Shown here: one piece after another, positions 8,577 through 17,198 of the stretch
Layout: each line of letters begins with the position of its first letter
Position numbering within the stretch: the first letter of the stretch is position 1
Assembly (NCBI GenBank): GCA_964412195.1
Contig: CAYPNP010000009.1
Span: forward strand, 124,001-188,000
Length of the DNA stretch: 64,000 nucleotides
Source: CAYPNP01 sp964412195
Lineage (GTDB): Bacteria; Acidobacteriota; JAAYUB01
Reading direction: 5' to 3'
Notes under the pieces: generated by a model
Told to the model about the DNA's origin: nothing
What the model saw: the letters and a program-made list of their open reading frames with translations, nothing else
The model's database searches: none
Position numbers and translations under genes: made by a program

Positions 8577-9539
8577 TCAGAACATCAGCACGAGGTCGGT
8601 GAAGTCCCGCTCCAGCCGCCTCCAGTCGGCGTCGTCGCTCACCCCGGCCTCCAGCCGGCCGGTGATCCGCTCCATCGCGGACGCCGCGCCCGGCGGCAGG
8701 CCGGCGCCGCGGAGGGCCGGGCCGAAGGCGCGGGCGTCGTCCAGATTGTAGTAACCCGGCCGGCGGAACTTCGCGGCGAGCCGCCCGCCCTCGGCCCAGT
8801 ATCCGAGCCGGCAGAGCGATTCTGCCTCCGCCGGCAGCCGGGCCGGGAGCTGGCGGGCCAGTGCCGCCGGATCCGCGGGCGCGCCGGACCAGCCCGCGGC
8901 GGCCGCCAGGCGCCCGACCTCGATTTCGAGGGCTCCCGCGTCTTCGGCGTTCCCTGCCCGCCGGGCGACAGCCAGGTCCAGCAGCCGCGCCCCGAGCCGG
9001 AGATACAACCGCTCGCCGGAAACCGTCCCGCCGAAGGAATAGGCCCCGCCGGCCAGGGATTCGGTTCGCCCGAGCGCCAGCGCGCCGGCGGGACCGTCCG
9101 TCAGGCGCTCGAGCTGGGCGGCGTAAAAGGTCGGCGGGCCGGGGGCTTCCGCCGGCATCGTTTCGCTTCTGCGGGCGGGGGGTTCCGGGGCCTCCGGTGG
9201 CTTGGCCGCCGGGGTGGTCCGGGCCAATTCCGGGACCGAGGACTCGGGTTTGTTGCCCGGCGAGCGGAGCAGGACGGCCACCGCCAGCAACAGCGCCGCG
9301 GCCGCGGTCAGGGCCGCGGCGTAGCGGGGCCACCGCCGTGCCGGGAAGCGCGCCACGGGGGCGGAACCCTCCGCCGGCCCCTCTTCCAGTTGGAAGCGGG
9401 CCGCGCCCACGAACACTTCGAAGCAGTCCCGGCAACCCTCCAGATGGGCCTCCACCTCCTCTCGCCGCCTCTCGTCCAGCCGGCCTTCCGCCAGGGCGGC
9501 CAGCTCTTCCGGGCTCGGGCATCTCCTGTCATCCCGCAT
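8577..9539 (-). CDS. Transmembrane anti-sigma factor with zinc-finger (ZAS/zf-HC2) domain
   Basis: A 320-residue membrane protein. Residues 7-39 contain C-x24-H-x3-C-x2-C (Cys7, His32, Cys36, Cys39), the zinc-binding anti-sigma signature. One transmembrane helix follows at about 72-91, then a proline-rich linker and an extracytoplasmic domain of about 220 residues that I do not recognise. The start at 9539 has GGGAGGA upstream and overlaps the 3' end of the sigma-factor gene by 11 bp, so the two are probably translationally coupled. It is expected to hold the ECF sigma factor inactive at the membrane until a signal arrives. Confidence 0.8.
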   Translation of the reverse strand: MRDDRRCPSPEELAALAEGRLDERRREEVEAHLEGCRDCFEVFVGAARFQLEEGPAEGSAPVARFPARRWPRYAAALTAAAALLLAVAVLLRSPGNKPESSVPELARTTPAAKPPEAPEPPARRSETMPAEAPGPPTFYAAQLERLTDGPAGALALGRTESLAGGAYSFGGTVSGERLYLRLGARLLDLAVARRAGNAEDAGALEIEVGRLAAAAGWSGAPADPAALARQLPARLPAEAESLCRLGYWAEGGRLAAKFRRPGYYNLDDARAFGPALRGAGLPPGAASAMERITGRLEAGVSDDADWRRLERDFTDLVLMF

Positions 9540-10446
9540 GGGGTCCTCCCGGTGACCGTTCTCCTTCGGCTCGACCGGCGCCCGCTCCGGAGGGCGGGGC
9601 CCGTCTTTGGCTCTCCCCATCCACGTTAGACGGCACCGCCGCCGTTTTTCCCTCCGTGGACGAAAAAATCTCCATTTCAGCCAACAGATCCGGATGCTCC
9701 AGCAGCTCGCGGTTCTCCTCCGCGAGGAGGCCGGCCTCCGCCAGGGCCCGGCGCAGCGATTCCTGCAGCCGGTCGAAGCGGCGGTAGAACGACTTCTGCC
9801 CCCCGCCGAGGGTGCGGGCGATCTCGGCCACCTGGAAGCCCTCGTGGTAGCGGAGGCGCAGGATCAGCCGGTCCCCGGGGGACAGCGACGCCACCGCCGC
9901 CCGCAGCACCGCCGCGATCCGGGCGCCGGCCGCCCCCAGCTCGGCGCGGCGCACCTCCGCGTCGGCGGCAGGCTGGGGTGCCGGCAGGTCCGGCAGGCCG
10001 TCCACCGTTTCCTCGCGCGACGCCACGCGGGGCCGGATCCGGGCGGCCAGATTTCGGAGGGCGGCCTCATCGGCGGTCCCGCCGGATTCGGCCTGGAGCG
10101 TCCGGACGGCCTCTTCCTGGGTGTGCCCGTCCCGGTAGAGCAGCGTCTCCAGGCGGATGGCGGCGGGACCGAGGGCCTCGGCCTGGGCGGAGGGCCGCCA
10201 GCGACCGGCGACCTGGCGGCGATGGTCGAGGGCAAACCGCAGGATGACCGCGGTCAGATAGGTGGACAGGCTGCTGCGGCCCCGGAATCCGCGGAGCACG
10301 CCGTAGTCCTTCTCGACCAGCTTGAGGCGGACCGCCCCGGCGAACTCCTCGACTTGGTCGGCGTTCCAGCGGTGTCGGCGGCAGGCAAAGCGGATGATCC
10401 GCTCGATGAGAGGCAGGTTGTCGAGGAAGGTCTGTTCGAGGTCCAT
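9529..10446 (-). CDS. ECF-type RNA polymerase sigma factor
   Basis: About 305 residues. The sigma-2 region spans about 8-78 (LPLIERIIRFACRRHRW through LSTYLTAVILRFALDHRR). The sigma-4 region spans about 178-235, with the helix-turn-helix LSPGDRLILRLRYHEGFQVAEIA followed by SFYRRFDRLQESLR. The linker between them is longer than usual, and a ~70-residue tail follows sigma-4. I chose ATG 10446 because the sigma-2 domain begins just after it; a TTG at 10485 in the same frame is an alternative, and neither has a strong ribosome binding site. It directs expression of an unknown regulon, probably including its own operon with the anti-sigma factor and the M48 lipoprotein. Confidence 0.82.
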   Translation of the reverse strand: MDLEQTFLDNLPLIERIIRFACRRHRWNADQVEEFAGAVRLKLVEKDYGVLRGFRGRSSLSTYLTAVILRFALDHRRQVAGRWRPSAQAEALGPAAIRLETLLYRDGHTQEEAVRTLQAESGGTADEAALRNLAARIRPRVASREETVDGLPDLPAPQPAADAEVRRAELGAAGARIAAVLRAAVASLSPGDRLILRLRYHEGFQVAEIARTLGGGQKSFYRRFDRLQESLRRALAEAGLLAEENRELLEHPDLLAEMEIFSSTEGKTAAVPSNVDGESQRRAPPSGAGAGRAEGERSPGGPHAG

Positions 10447-10532
10447 GCCGACGGCTGTGCCGCGCCCCCAATCCCAATTTCCCAACGTGGTGATTTCTGG
10501 GGAGCATTGTACGGCACGGCGGCCAGCCGATC

Positions 10533-10745
10533 AATTGCGGATTGTTCCAATTGCGGATTGCGAATTGCAAACCTGCGATCCGGAACCACGAACCACACGA
10601 ACCACACGAAAGGCAGCCAATCCGTAAACGAATGAACCACGAATTACACGAAACACACGAAAGGGATCCCATCCACGATCCGAAGTCCGAAATCCGATGT
10701 CCGAAGTCCGGGGATCCCAATCCGCAATCCGCAATCCGCAATTTG
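10533..10745. repeat. Mixed repeat island between the CHAT gene and the sigma-factor gene
   Basis: The 310-bp gap holds no gene. It consists of GATTGCGGATT-type units at both ends, ACCACGAACCACACGAAA-type units (10589-10660), and a TCCGAAGTCCGAAATCC-type tract (10679-10715). The outer GATTGCGGATT units face each other: the left block reads ATTGCGGATTG and the right block reads CAATCCGCAAT. The whole island can therefore fold back on itself. Confidence 0.75.
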
Positions 10746-10756
10746 GCGGGCCGGTT

Positions 10757-13700
10757 TCAGAATCCCTTGCCGACGGTGAGGAAGCCGGCCCAGTAGAAGG
10801 GATGGCGGGTGGCCGGCCGCTGCCGGAGCCGCAGGGCCGCCTGCCGCAGGGCCTCGGCCGGAGGGAGCGGATCCGGGTCCGCCCGCTGGAGGCCGCGATG
10901 GAACGCCACCATCAGCTCCGTGGTGGCGGCGGACTCCACCGGCCACAGGCTGACCACCGTCGTAGCGCAGCCGGAGGCGAACAGCGCCCACGACAGGCCG
11001 ATGACTCCCTCGCCGGCGCCGATCCGCCCCCGGGCGGTCTCGCAGGCCGACAGCACGGCCACGTCGGCGCCCAGTTCCAGCTCCAGGATCTCCCGGGCCT
11101 CCAGCAGCCCGTCTTCGCCGCCCCCGCCGGGGGCCAGCGCCAGGTAGGAGTAGAGCGGGCTGGCGCCGTCCAGTACGCCGTGGGTGGCCAGGTGGAGGAT
11201 CCGCGCCTGCGGGGCTTCGGCCTTGAACCGGGGCTCGTCCGCCGCGGCTCCGGTATACACCCGGGCCCCCGCCTCTCCGTAGATCGCGGAGAGGGCGCGC
11301 ACCTCGGCTTCCGCTTCCGGCAGCGGGCCGAAGCGCTCGCGGTCTTTCGCCTGATCCAGTTGGGGATTGCCGAACGCCACGATGGATACGCTACCACGGG
11401 ATGGGTCGCCGCCGGTCTTACGGTCCCGCATCTGCTTCCACACGCCGAGGGAAGGGACGTCATCGACGGCGCAGTCCTCCAGCAGCACCCGGTCCGGGGC
11501 CGGCTGGAGGGCGGCGAACGGCAGGTCCCACAGCACCCCATCGGGGGCGATGACCAGCCGGGTGCGGCCGCGCAGCTGCGCCTCCGCCGGCCGAATCAGC
11601 AGGTCATACAGGGCCTGGGCCGGGCGGCTCACCGCCGGATCGAGGCCGGTGATCCGCTCCCGGAAATCCCGGATGCGTTCCGCCAGGGCCGATCCACTCA
11701 GCTCGATGCTGTACGCCGAGACTTCCGGGGCCGACCGGCGTCCGGATGGGCGGGTCAACACGAAGAGGTAGGTCTTGTTCGGCAGCACCAGGTATTCCAG
11801 TAGTGCCGTCCGGTCGTCCGGTACCAGGGCCGGCAGCTCGGCCGGTTCCGGCGGAGCCGTCTCGCCCCGGGCCACCGCCAGCTCGGGGTGGGCGGCATAC
11901 AACTGGTGCCGGAACGCCTCCAGACGGAGCCGGGCCTGCCGCTGGCTCTCCTGCAGACCGGCCAGGGCGTCGTCGTCGCCGCCTGTCGAAGCGAGGCGGG
12001 AATTCAACGAAGCGAGCTCGGCGGAGAGCCGCCGGTCTTCTGCCCCTTCTTCTGCCGTCATGAAACGGTCGAACTGCACCCGGCCGCCGCGAAGGATTTC
12101 CCCGAGAACCCGGGCCTTGGCCCGCTCGGCGTAGGCGAGGGCCTCGGTTGGTCGGCCTTGCCGGACCAGGAGAGACACCATCTGCTGGTAGGGGGACAGT
12201 CTGTCCTCGAAGAAGCTCTCCCTGGCTTGTTCTCCCCCGGCCAGCCGAGTCCGCATCTCTTCGGTGACCCGGATGGCCTCGTCGAAGTCGCGGCGGGCCT
12301 CCTCGGGCTGGCCCAGCGCGAGGTGGGCCGAGCCGGCCGCGGTGAGGGCCCCGGAAAGAAGATCCACCTGGCCGCACGGCCGGGCGATGGCGACGGATCG
12401 TTCCGCCTCCGCCAGGGCCTTGGCCGGACGGGAGGTCTCGAGGTAAAAGCAGGCCAGGTCCCCCCGGATCCAGGCGACGCCCGTCAGGTTGCCGATCTGC
12501 TCGAAGAGACGCAGGGCTTCCCGCCAGGACTTCTCCGCCTCGGCGGTGTGCCCCTGGTGGAATTGCGCCGAGGCGATGTTGCCGAGGACGTTGGCGATCC
12601 CCTCATACTGTTCGGGATCCCGCTGCGCGAGACTCTTCTGATAGTGCTCCAAGGCCCGGGGGTAGTCCTTGAGCCGGTCGTAGGCCGAACCGATGTTGTT
12701 TTCCGTGACGGCGATGTAGGGATGGGGCGCCAGCGGCTGCAGCAGCTCCAGGGCGCGCTGGTAATGGTCCAGCGCCAGCTCCTGGTCTCCCTGCAGGCTG
12801 TGGACGTTGCCGATGTGGACCAGGGCCTGGGCGGATGCCTCCAGGTTATCGGGGCTGGTCAGGGCCAGGCCGCGCAGGTAGCACTCCAGCGCCGCCCGAT
12901 AGTTGCCGAGGCTGTAATAGACGGCTCCCATGTTCTGCAGCGTGATGGCCTCACCCTGTGCGTAGCCGAGTTTCTGCCGCAGGGCGACGGTGCGCTGGTA
13001 TTCGGCCAGGGCGCGGTCGAGTTCGCCCTGCCCGTCCAGCGCCCGGCCCAGGTTGAAATGGGCGGTGGCCTGGAAGCTCAAATCTTCCGGCGGCCAGAGG
13101 GAGACGCTCTCCTCCAGGCAGGCCACGGCGCGGTCATAGCGGCCCATCATGCCCCAGATCACGCCCTCCCGGTTCAGGGCACTGGCCTCCTCGTGCCGGC
13201 TGCCCGCCGCTGCGGCCAGCGGGCGCGACCGCTGCAGGAGCCGCAGGGCGCCGGCCAGGTCGCGCTGCCGGGCCCGCTGGAGCGCGAGTTCGCCCAGCGC
13301 CGCGGCCAGCTCCGCCGTGGCCGGCTCCCCCTGGGCGGCGAGCCACGCGCGGGCGGCCTCGTCCGAAGGCGCGGCCGCCACGGCCAGCGCCAGGTCTTCC
13401 GCTGCCGGGCGTTCGTCCCAGATCCGCCAGGCGCCCTCCTCGAACCGGCAGCGCAGCGCCCGCCGCGGCGGGTTGAGCCGCCCCGGCGGTTGGGGGCCGG
13501 AGGCGCCCGGCGCCCGGAGATCGGCGTTCACCCGGAGCCAGGCCCAATCGCCGCCGGCTGCGGCGCGCTCCAGGGTCAGGGCGGCGAGTTCCGAGGCGCC
13601 GTTGGCGGCCAGGAATTTCTGCGCCGCCTCCCGCCCGCGCGCCGCCTCGGGGGAGCCCGGACTCCAGAGCCCGGCGCAGGTGTCCGCCTCAGCCCCGGCC

Positions 13701-13900
13701 AGGGCGGCGTAGTAGGCGGCCGCCAGCCGGGCAAGGGCGGGATCGGCCGCCTGCAGTGCCCGCAGTCCGGCGTCCGGCGCGGCCGCCGGCGGGCCGACGG
13801 GAGCGGCGCCCGCGGACAGCGCGAGAGACGGGCAGAGGAGAGTGACCGCAAGGGCAAATCGCCTCGTCATTCGGAGGAAATATAGAAAACCTCGGCTCAT
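10757..13900 (-). CDS. CHAT-domain peptidase-like protein with TPR array
   Basis: About 1047 residues from ATG 13900, which has AGGGGG upstream; an in-frame ATG at 13870 is an alternative. Both starts give a signal peptide (FALAVTLLCPSLALSAGAAP), so export is predicted. Residues ~235-545 are tetratricopeptide repeats of about 40 residues. The C-terminal ~300 residues are a CHAT domain, a caspase-like clan CD fold, with the catalytic histidine in HLATHG (about H907) and cysteine in LSACET (about C953). Closing motifs are GVIGLSWALFASGC and the final HPFYWAGF. It lies upstream of, and in line with, the sigma/anti-sigma/M48 genes, but a 310-bp repeat island intervenes, so co-transcription is uncertain. 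The substrate is unknown. Confidence 0.88.
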   Translation of the reverse strand: MSRGFLYFLRMTRRFALAVTLLCPSLALSAGAAPVGPPAAAPDAGLRALQAADPALARLAAAYYAALAGAEADTCAGLWSPGSPEAARGREAAQKFLAANGASELAALTLERAAAGGDWAWLRVNADLRAPGASGPQPPGRLNPPRRALRCRFEEGAWRIWDERPAAEDLALAVAAAPSDEAARAWLAAQGEPATAELAAALGELALQRARQRDLAGALRLLQRSRPLAAAAGSRHEEASALNREGVIWGMMGRYDRAVACLEESVSLWPPEDLSFQATAHFNLGRALDGQGELDRALAEYQRTVALRQKLGYAQGEAITLQNMGAVYYSLGNYRAALECYLRGLALTSPDNLEASAQALVHIGNVHSLQGDQELALDHYQRALELLQPLAPHPYIAVTENNIGSAYDRLKDYPRALEHYQKSLAQRDPEQYEGIANVLGNIASAQFHQGHTAEAEKSWREALRLFEQIGNLTGVAWIRGDLACFYLETSRPAKALAEAERSVAIARPCGQVDLLSGALTAAGSAHLALGQPEEARRDFDEAIRVTEEMRTRLAGGEQARESFFEDRLSPYQQMVSLLVRQGRPTEALAYAERAKARVLGEILRGGRVQFDRFMTAEEGAEDRRLSAELASLNSRLASTGGDDDALAGLQESQRQARLRLEAFRHQLYAAHPELAVARGETAPPEPAELPALVPDDRTALLEYLVLPNKTYLFVLTRPSGRRSAPEVSAYSIELSGSALAERIRDFRERITGLDPAVSRPAQALYDLLIRPAEAQLRGRTRLVIAPDGVLWDLPFAALQPAPDRVLLEDCAVDDVPSLGVWKQMRDRKTGGDPSRGSVSIVAFGNPQLDQAKDRERFGPLPEAEAEVRALSAIYGEAGARVYTGAAADEPRFKAEAPQARILHLATHGVLDGASPLYSYLALAPGGGGEDGLLEAREILELELGADVAVLSACETARGRIGAGEGVIGLSWALFASGCATTVVSLWPVESAATTELMVAFHRGLQRADPDPLPPAEALRQAALRLRQRPATRHPFYWAGFLTVGKGF

Positions 13901-14050
13901 GGTCAGGCACACCCCCTGGATCGAGTCACCGATGGATCTGTTGATTGGCCCCATTGTAAACCACTTCCATCCGGCGATCCAGCAGATCGATCCGGTGCGC
14001 CAACCTTGCGGTCCCTTCCTGCGTATACACTCCAACGCTGGAGGCAATCC

Positions 14051-14722
14051 ATGAGTCCCGGGACCTCTTCACGCAGCCGATCCTGCCGGAATCGTTCATC
14101 CCGCTTCGGGCGGCGGGGACTGGCCTTTGTCCTCCTCCTCGCCGGTCTGGCGGCGGACGCGCGACCGGCGGCGTACGGCGAAATGGACAAGGAGCTGAAC
14201 CGCCGCCAGCCGCCTGACCAGGTGCTGGCCGCCGCGGGGGTGCGCCCGGGAATGGTGGTGGGCGAGGTGGGGGCGGGCTGGGGCCGCTACACGGTGGAGA
14301 TCGCCCGCCGGGTCGGCCCCGCCGGCAAGGTCTACGCCAACGACATCGACCGGGACGCCCTCGCGTTCCTCCGGGAGCGCTGCCGGAAAGAAAAACTCGC
14401 CAACGTCGAAGTCGTCGTGGGCGGGCTGAAGGACCCCCGCTTTCCGCCCGGCACCCTGGATCTGGCCTTCATGATCAACACCTATCACCACCTGGACGAC
14501 CCGGTGGCGCTGCTGCGGAACATCCGCCCCGCCATAAAGCCGGGGGCGACCCTCGTGATCGTGGAGAAGGACCCGGAGCGGTCGCCGGCCAACCCACACC
14601 ATGGCACCGCTCGGGAGACAGTCGTCCGGCAGGCGGGAGAGGCCGGCTTCGAGCTGGTGCGGGTCGAGACGTTCCTGGAGCTGGACAGCATTTACATTTT
14701 CCGTCTGGCGCCGGATCGTTGA
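14051..14722 (+). CDS. Exported class I SAM-dependent methyltransferase-like protein
   Basis: A 223-residue protein from ATG 14051 (GGAGG upstream). A basic N-terminus leads into a hydrophobic stretch (GLAFVLLLAGLAADARPAAYG), indicating a signal peptide or anchor. The Rossmann methyltransferase core follows: VVGEVGAGWGRYTVEIA binds S-adenosylmethionine, VYANDIDRDAL is the acidic second strand, and FMINTYHHLDDP is motif IV. A signal-bearing methyltransferase is odd, since the cofactor is cytoplasmic; the family is nevertheless recurrent in environmental genomes. Its stop overlaps the reading frame region leading to the next gene, with the dipeptidase start 47 nt downstream. Substrate unknown. 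Confidence 0.75.
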   Translation: MSPGTSSRSRSCRNRSSRFGRRGLAFVLLLAGLAADARPAAYGEMDKELNRRQPPDQVLAAAGVRPGMVVGEVGAGWGRYTVEIARRVGPAGKVYANDIDRDALAFLRERCRKEKLANVEVVVGGLKDPRFPPGTLDLAFMINTYHHLDDPVALLRNIRPAIKPGATLVIVEKDPERSPANPHHGTARETVVRQAGEAGFELVRVETFLELDSIYIFRLAPDR

Positions 14723-14769
14723 GGGGAATACGATCAAGGCCGACCAATGGAAGCAAGGAGATGACACAC

Positions 14770-16146
14770 ATGGACAGACGGCAGGGAGACCTGAAGCACG
14801 TCCGCGCGCAGATGGGCCGTTACGAAGAAGACCTGAAGGAGCTATGCGCGATTCCCTCGATTTCGTCCGAGCCGGCGCACCGGCCGGACATGGCCCGGGC
14901 GGCGAAGTGGCTGGCCGGGCGGCTGCGGGCGGCGGGCATGAGGAACGTGGAGGTCTGCCCGACCGCGGGCCACCCGGTGGTGCTCGGCGAGTGCCTCGCC
15001 GCCGGGCCGGACCGCCCGACGGTGCTGGTCTACGGTCATTACGACGTGCAGCCGGCAGGCCCGCTGGAGCAGTGGCATTCGGCGCCATTCGAGCCGGTGG
15101 TGCGGGGCGGCAGCCTGTACGCCCGCGGCGTCTCCGATATGAAGGGGCAGTTCTGGGCGGCGCTGGCGGCGGTGGAGGCGGTGTGCCGGTCCGGGCGGCC
15201 GCCGGCGAACGTCCGGTGGCTGATCGAGGGCGAGGAGGAGGTCGGCTCCAAGAGCCTGCCCGCTTTTCTCGCGGCGAACGCCGGCCGGCTGGCGGCGGAC
15301 TTCGCCCTCAACCTGGACGCGGGGATGATCGCCGCCGGGCAGCCGTCCATCTGCTACGGCCTGCGCGGCATCACCATGGTGGAGCTGCGGGTCTCCGGCC
15401 CTTCGGGGGACGTTCACTCGGGCGCCTACGGCGGGGTCATCCACAATCCCGCCCACGCCCTGGCGGCGCTGATCGCGGGGATGCACGACGCCGGCGGCCA
15501 CGTCACGGTGCCGGGCTTCTACGACCGGGTGCGGCCGCTGGACGAGGCCGAGAAGGCGGAGACGGCCCGCCTGCCGGTCACCCCGGAGACGCTGCTGGCT
15601 GAAACCGGCTCGCCGGCGCTGTGGGGCGAGCCGGAGTTCGCGCCCGCCGAGCGGATCGGCGCCCGCCCGACCCTGGAGGTCAACCGCCTGGCGGCCGGGC
15701 CGGTGGGGGAGGGGATCGCCACCATCATCCCCGGCCGGGCGTCGGCCCACATCTCCATGCGCCTGGTGCCGGACCAGGACGCGGAGGAGATCTACCGCCT
15801 GTTCCTGCGGCACGTGGAGGCGCACGCCCCGGCGACGGTGCGGTGGGAGGCGCCGCTGATCGCCACCGCCCCGCCGTGCCTGGTGGAGCGGGACTCGCCG
15901 GGGACGCGGGCGCTGGTCGACGCGCTGGAGGCGGCCTGGGGCGTGCGGCCGCTCTTCTTCCGCGGCGGGGGCGGCATCCCGGTGGTGGCGCAGTTGCAGT
16001 CGATCCTGGGGGTGCCGTCGGTGATCTCCGGCTTCGCCCTGCCGGACGACAGCCCCCACGGCCCCGACGAGAAGCTGGACCTGGCCACTTGGCGCCTCGG
16101 CGTCGAGGCCCTGGTGCACTTCTTCCACAACCTGGCGGGAGAGTAA
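14770..16146 (+). CDS. M20-family metallo-dipeptidase
   Basis: A 458-residue cytoplasmic zinc peptidase, expected to hydrolyse dipeptides or a related amide. Motifs in order: GHYDVQP (first metal ligand and catalytic Asp), GVSDMKG (bridging Asp), EGEEEVGS (catalytic Glu and metal Glu), and near the C-terminus SPHGPDEKLD (last His ligand). The lid domain contains the usual GPSGDVHSGAYGG. The length suits the CNDP-like dipeptidase branch. Two ATGs are close together; the second (14770) is chosen because AAGGAG ends 9 nt before it, whereas the first is only 1 nt from it. It is probably co-transcribed with the methyltransferase upstream. Confidence 0.88.
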   Translation: MDRRQGDLKHVRAQMGRYEEDLKELCAIPSISSEPAHRPDMARAAKWLAGRLRAAGMRNVEVCPTAGHPVVLGECLAAGPDRPTVLVYGHYDVQPAGPLEQWHSAPFEPVVRGGSLYARGVSDMKGQFWAALAAVEAVCRSGRPPANVRWLIEGEEEVGSKSLPAFLAANAGRLAADFALNLDAGMIAAGQPSICYGLRGITMVELRVSGPSGDVHSGAYGGVIHNPAHALAALIAGMHDAGGHVTVPGFYDRVRPLDEAEKAETARLPVTPETLLAETGSPALWGEPEFAPAERIGARPTLEVNRLAAGPVGEGIATIIPGRASAHISMRLVPDQDAEEIYRLFLRHVEAHAPATVRWEAPLIATAPPCLVERDSPGTRALVDALEAAWGVRPLFFRGGGGIPVVAQLQSILGVPSVISGFALPDDSPHGPDEKLDLATWRLGVEALVHFFHNLAGE

Positions 16147-16411
16147 CCAGACTCTAACCACGAACCACACGAAAGGGACGGAAACGGCGAAACGGCGGTG
16201 GGGCGAAACGGCGAAAGGCACCGAAGCTGGCAATTGGTCGGTACTGGCAGGCGTGAGCCGCCGGCGGGCAGCGTAGCTCGCGATGTCCCGGCGCGTGGTC
16301 AGTACCGGCAGGCGTCAGCCGCCGGCGGGCCGCGCAACTCAGCTGGAGACAACGTTCCGCATGATCAAGATCGATTGAGCATTGAATGACTGAGCTTCGA
16401 GCGAGCAGAAT
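16147..16411. repeat. Intergenic repeats: CACGAACCACACGAAA tract and a ~61-bp partial tandem duplication
   Basis: Just past the dipeptidase stop lie one CCACGAACCACACGAAAG unit and a GGAAACGGCGAAACGGCG tract. Then 16241-16270 and 16302-16330 are near-identical copies of TACYGGCAGGCGTSAGCCGCCGGCGGGC, offset by about 61 bp. No gene is apparent. Confidence 0.65.
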
Positions 16412-16710
16412 CAGCCCGGAGGGCGGCCTAAAATAGCCCCAGGCGCCAGCCTGGGGAATGGCGTGAAATAGACCGATTTCGGGCTCTCCTCCCCCGAGCC
16501 CCGTCCCGGGGCGGCATACAGCGGAAGACAACGGAATCTTTCCGCGAAATTTTCCATGGGATGATCCTGAACAACGGCACCGATCCGTTCCGGTGGGGAC
16601 ATGGATGCGGGACCGGTTATGCCGCCCCTGGGCGGGGCTCCGGACAACATAGGTTGGGTGCCTCACCCCAGGCTGCCGCCTGGGGCTATTTTAAGGCGCC
16701 CTCCGGGCTG
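16412..16710. repeat. Large inverted-repeat element (REPIN-like dimer)
   Basis: A ~300-bp element whose ends are inverted copies of each other. The left arm starts CAGCCCGGAGGGCGGCCT at 16412 and continues AAAATAGCCCCAGGC. The right arm is its reverse complement, ending at about 16710. Inner parts also match in inverse: GAGCCCCGTCCCGGGGCGGCAT around 16495-16516 pairs with the GCCGCCCCTGGGCGGGGCTC block around 16620-16640. Each arm is about 100 bp and itself holds a palindrome (CCCCAGGC-GCC-AGCCTGGGG). The organisation resembles paired REP sequences mobilised by RAYT (Y1) transposases, but no transposase gene is present here. Confidence 0.7.
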
Positions 16711-16880
16711 CTTCGGATTGAGTCAGATATTTCCGGCTGGGGGGAGGTCGCGATTATTTCAGGGATCGGTGGTCTCCCCGTCGCCCCCTCTCCCCGTCCC
16801 CCCGTCATCTGTCCCGCGGCGGGCCGATGCGGACTACGCCGCCCCGTCGCCCCGTCGCCCCGTCTCCCCGTCCCCGCGTC
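16711..16880. repeat. C-rich CCCCGTCGCCCC repeat tract
   Basis: From about 16777 to 16878 the sequence consists of variants of CCCCGTCGC/CCCCGTCTC, interrupted by a GGCGGGCC block. It ends at the stop codon of the minus-strand HTH protein gene. No gene is seen. Confidence 0.6.
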
Positions 16881-17198
16881 CTATTTCTTCGGCTTCTTCG
16901 GCGCGGCCTTCTTGGCCGCGGGCTTGGCGGCGGCGGCCTTCTCGGCCTCGGCCTTCCGGGCCGCCTCGGCCTCCGCCTGCATTTTCTTCACGTCGCCGGC
17001 GTGGTAGAAGTGCAGCTCCAGCTGCTTGTCGTTCAAGAGCGTGTGGGGCATCCGCGCCAGCGACCGGGCCAGCATGCGGACCTTGCCGTCGCGGGCCCAC
17101 TGGTGCACCGTCGCCTTGGCCACGCCGTGGCGCTTCTTCAGGGCCACGTCGGACAGGTAGAGTTCCCCGTTCTCGGTGATCTCGTGCTTCTTGTCCAT
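16881..17198 (-). CDS. Small helix-turn-helix DNA-binding protein with lysine/alanine-rich tail
   Basis: A 105-residue protein from ATG 17198, preceded by GGAAAGGAG. Residues about 13-45 (LYLSDVALKKRHGVAKATVHQWARDGKV) fit a MerR/excisionase-like helix-turn-helix. The second half is a charged helix (KKMQAEAEAARKAEAEKAAA) ending in AKPAAKKAAPKKPKK, a low-complexity tail like that of histone H1 or bacterial nucleoid proteins. It is probably a DNA-binding or nucleoid-associated protein, cytoplasmic. It is divergent from larE with only ~120 bp between the starts. Function beyond DNA binding is not inferred. Confidence 0.7.
   Translation of the reverse strand: MDKKHEITENGELYLSDVALKKRHGVAKATVHQWARDGKVRMLARSLARMPHTLLNDKQLELHFYHAGDVKKMQAEAEAARKAEAEKAAAAKPAAKKAAPKKPKK

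Noticed and set aside
10533..10745. CRISPR array
   Set aside because: Units are short, degenerate and contiguous, with no spacers of regular length and no cas genes in the window.
6737..13900. Type III-E (Craspase) or gasdermin-type defence locus because of the CHAT-TPR protein
   Set aside because: No CRISPR effector or gasdermin gene is adjacent, and the CHAT protein carries a predicted signal peptide.
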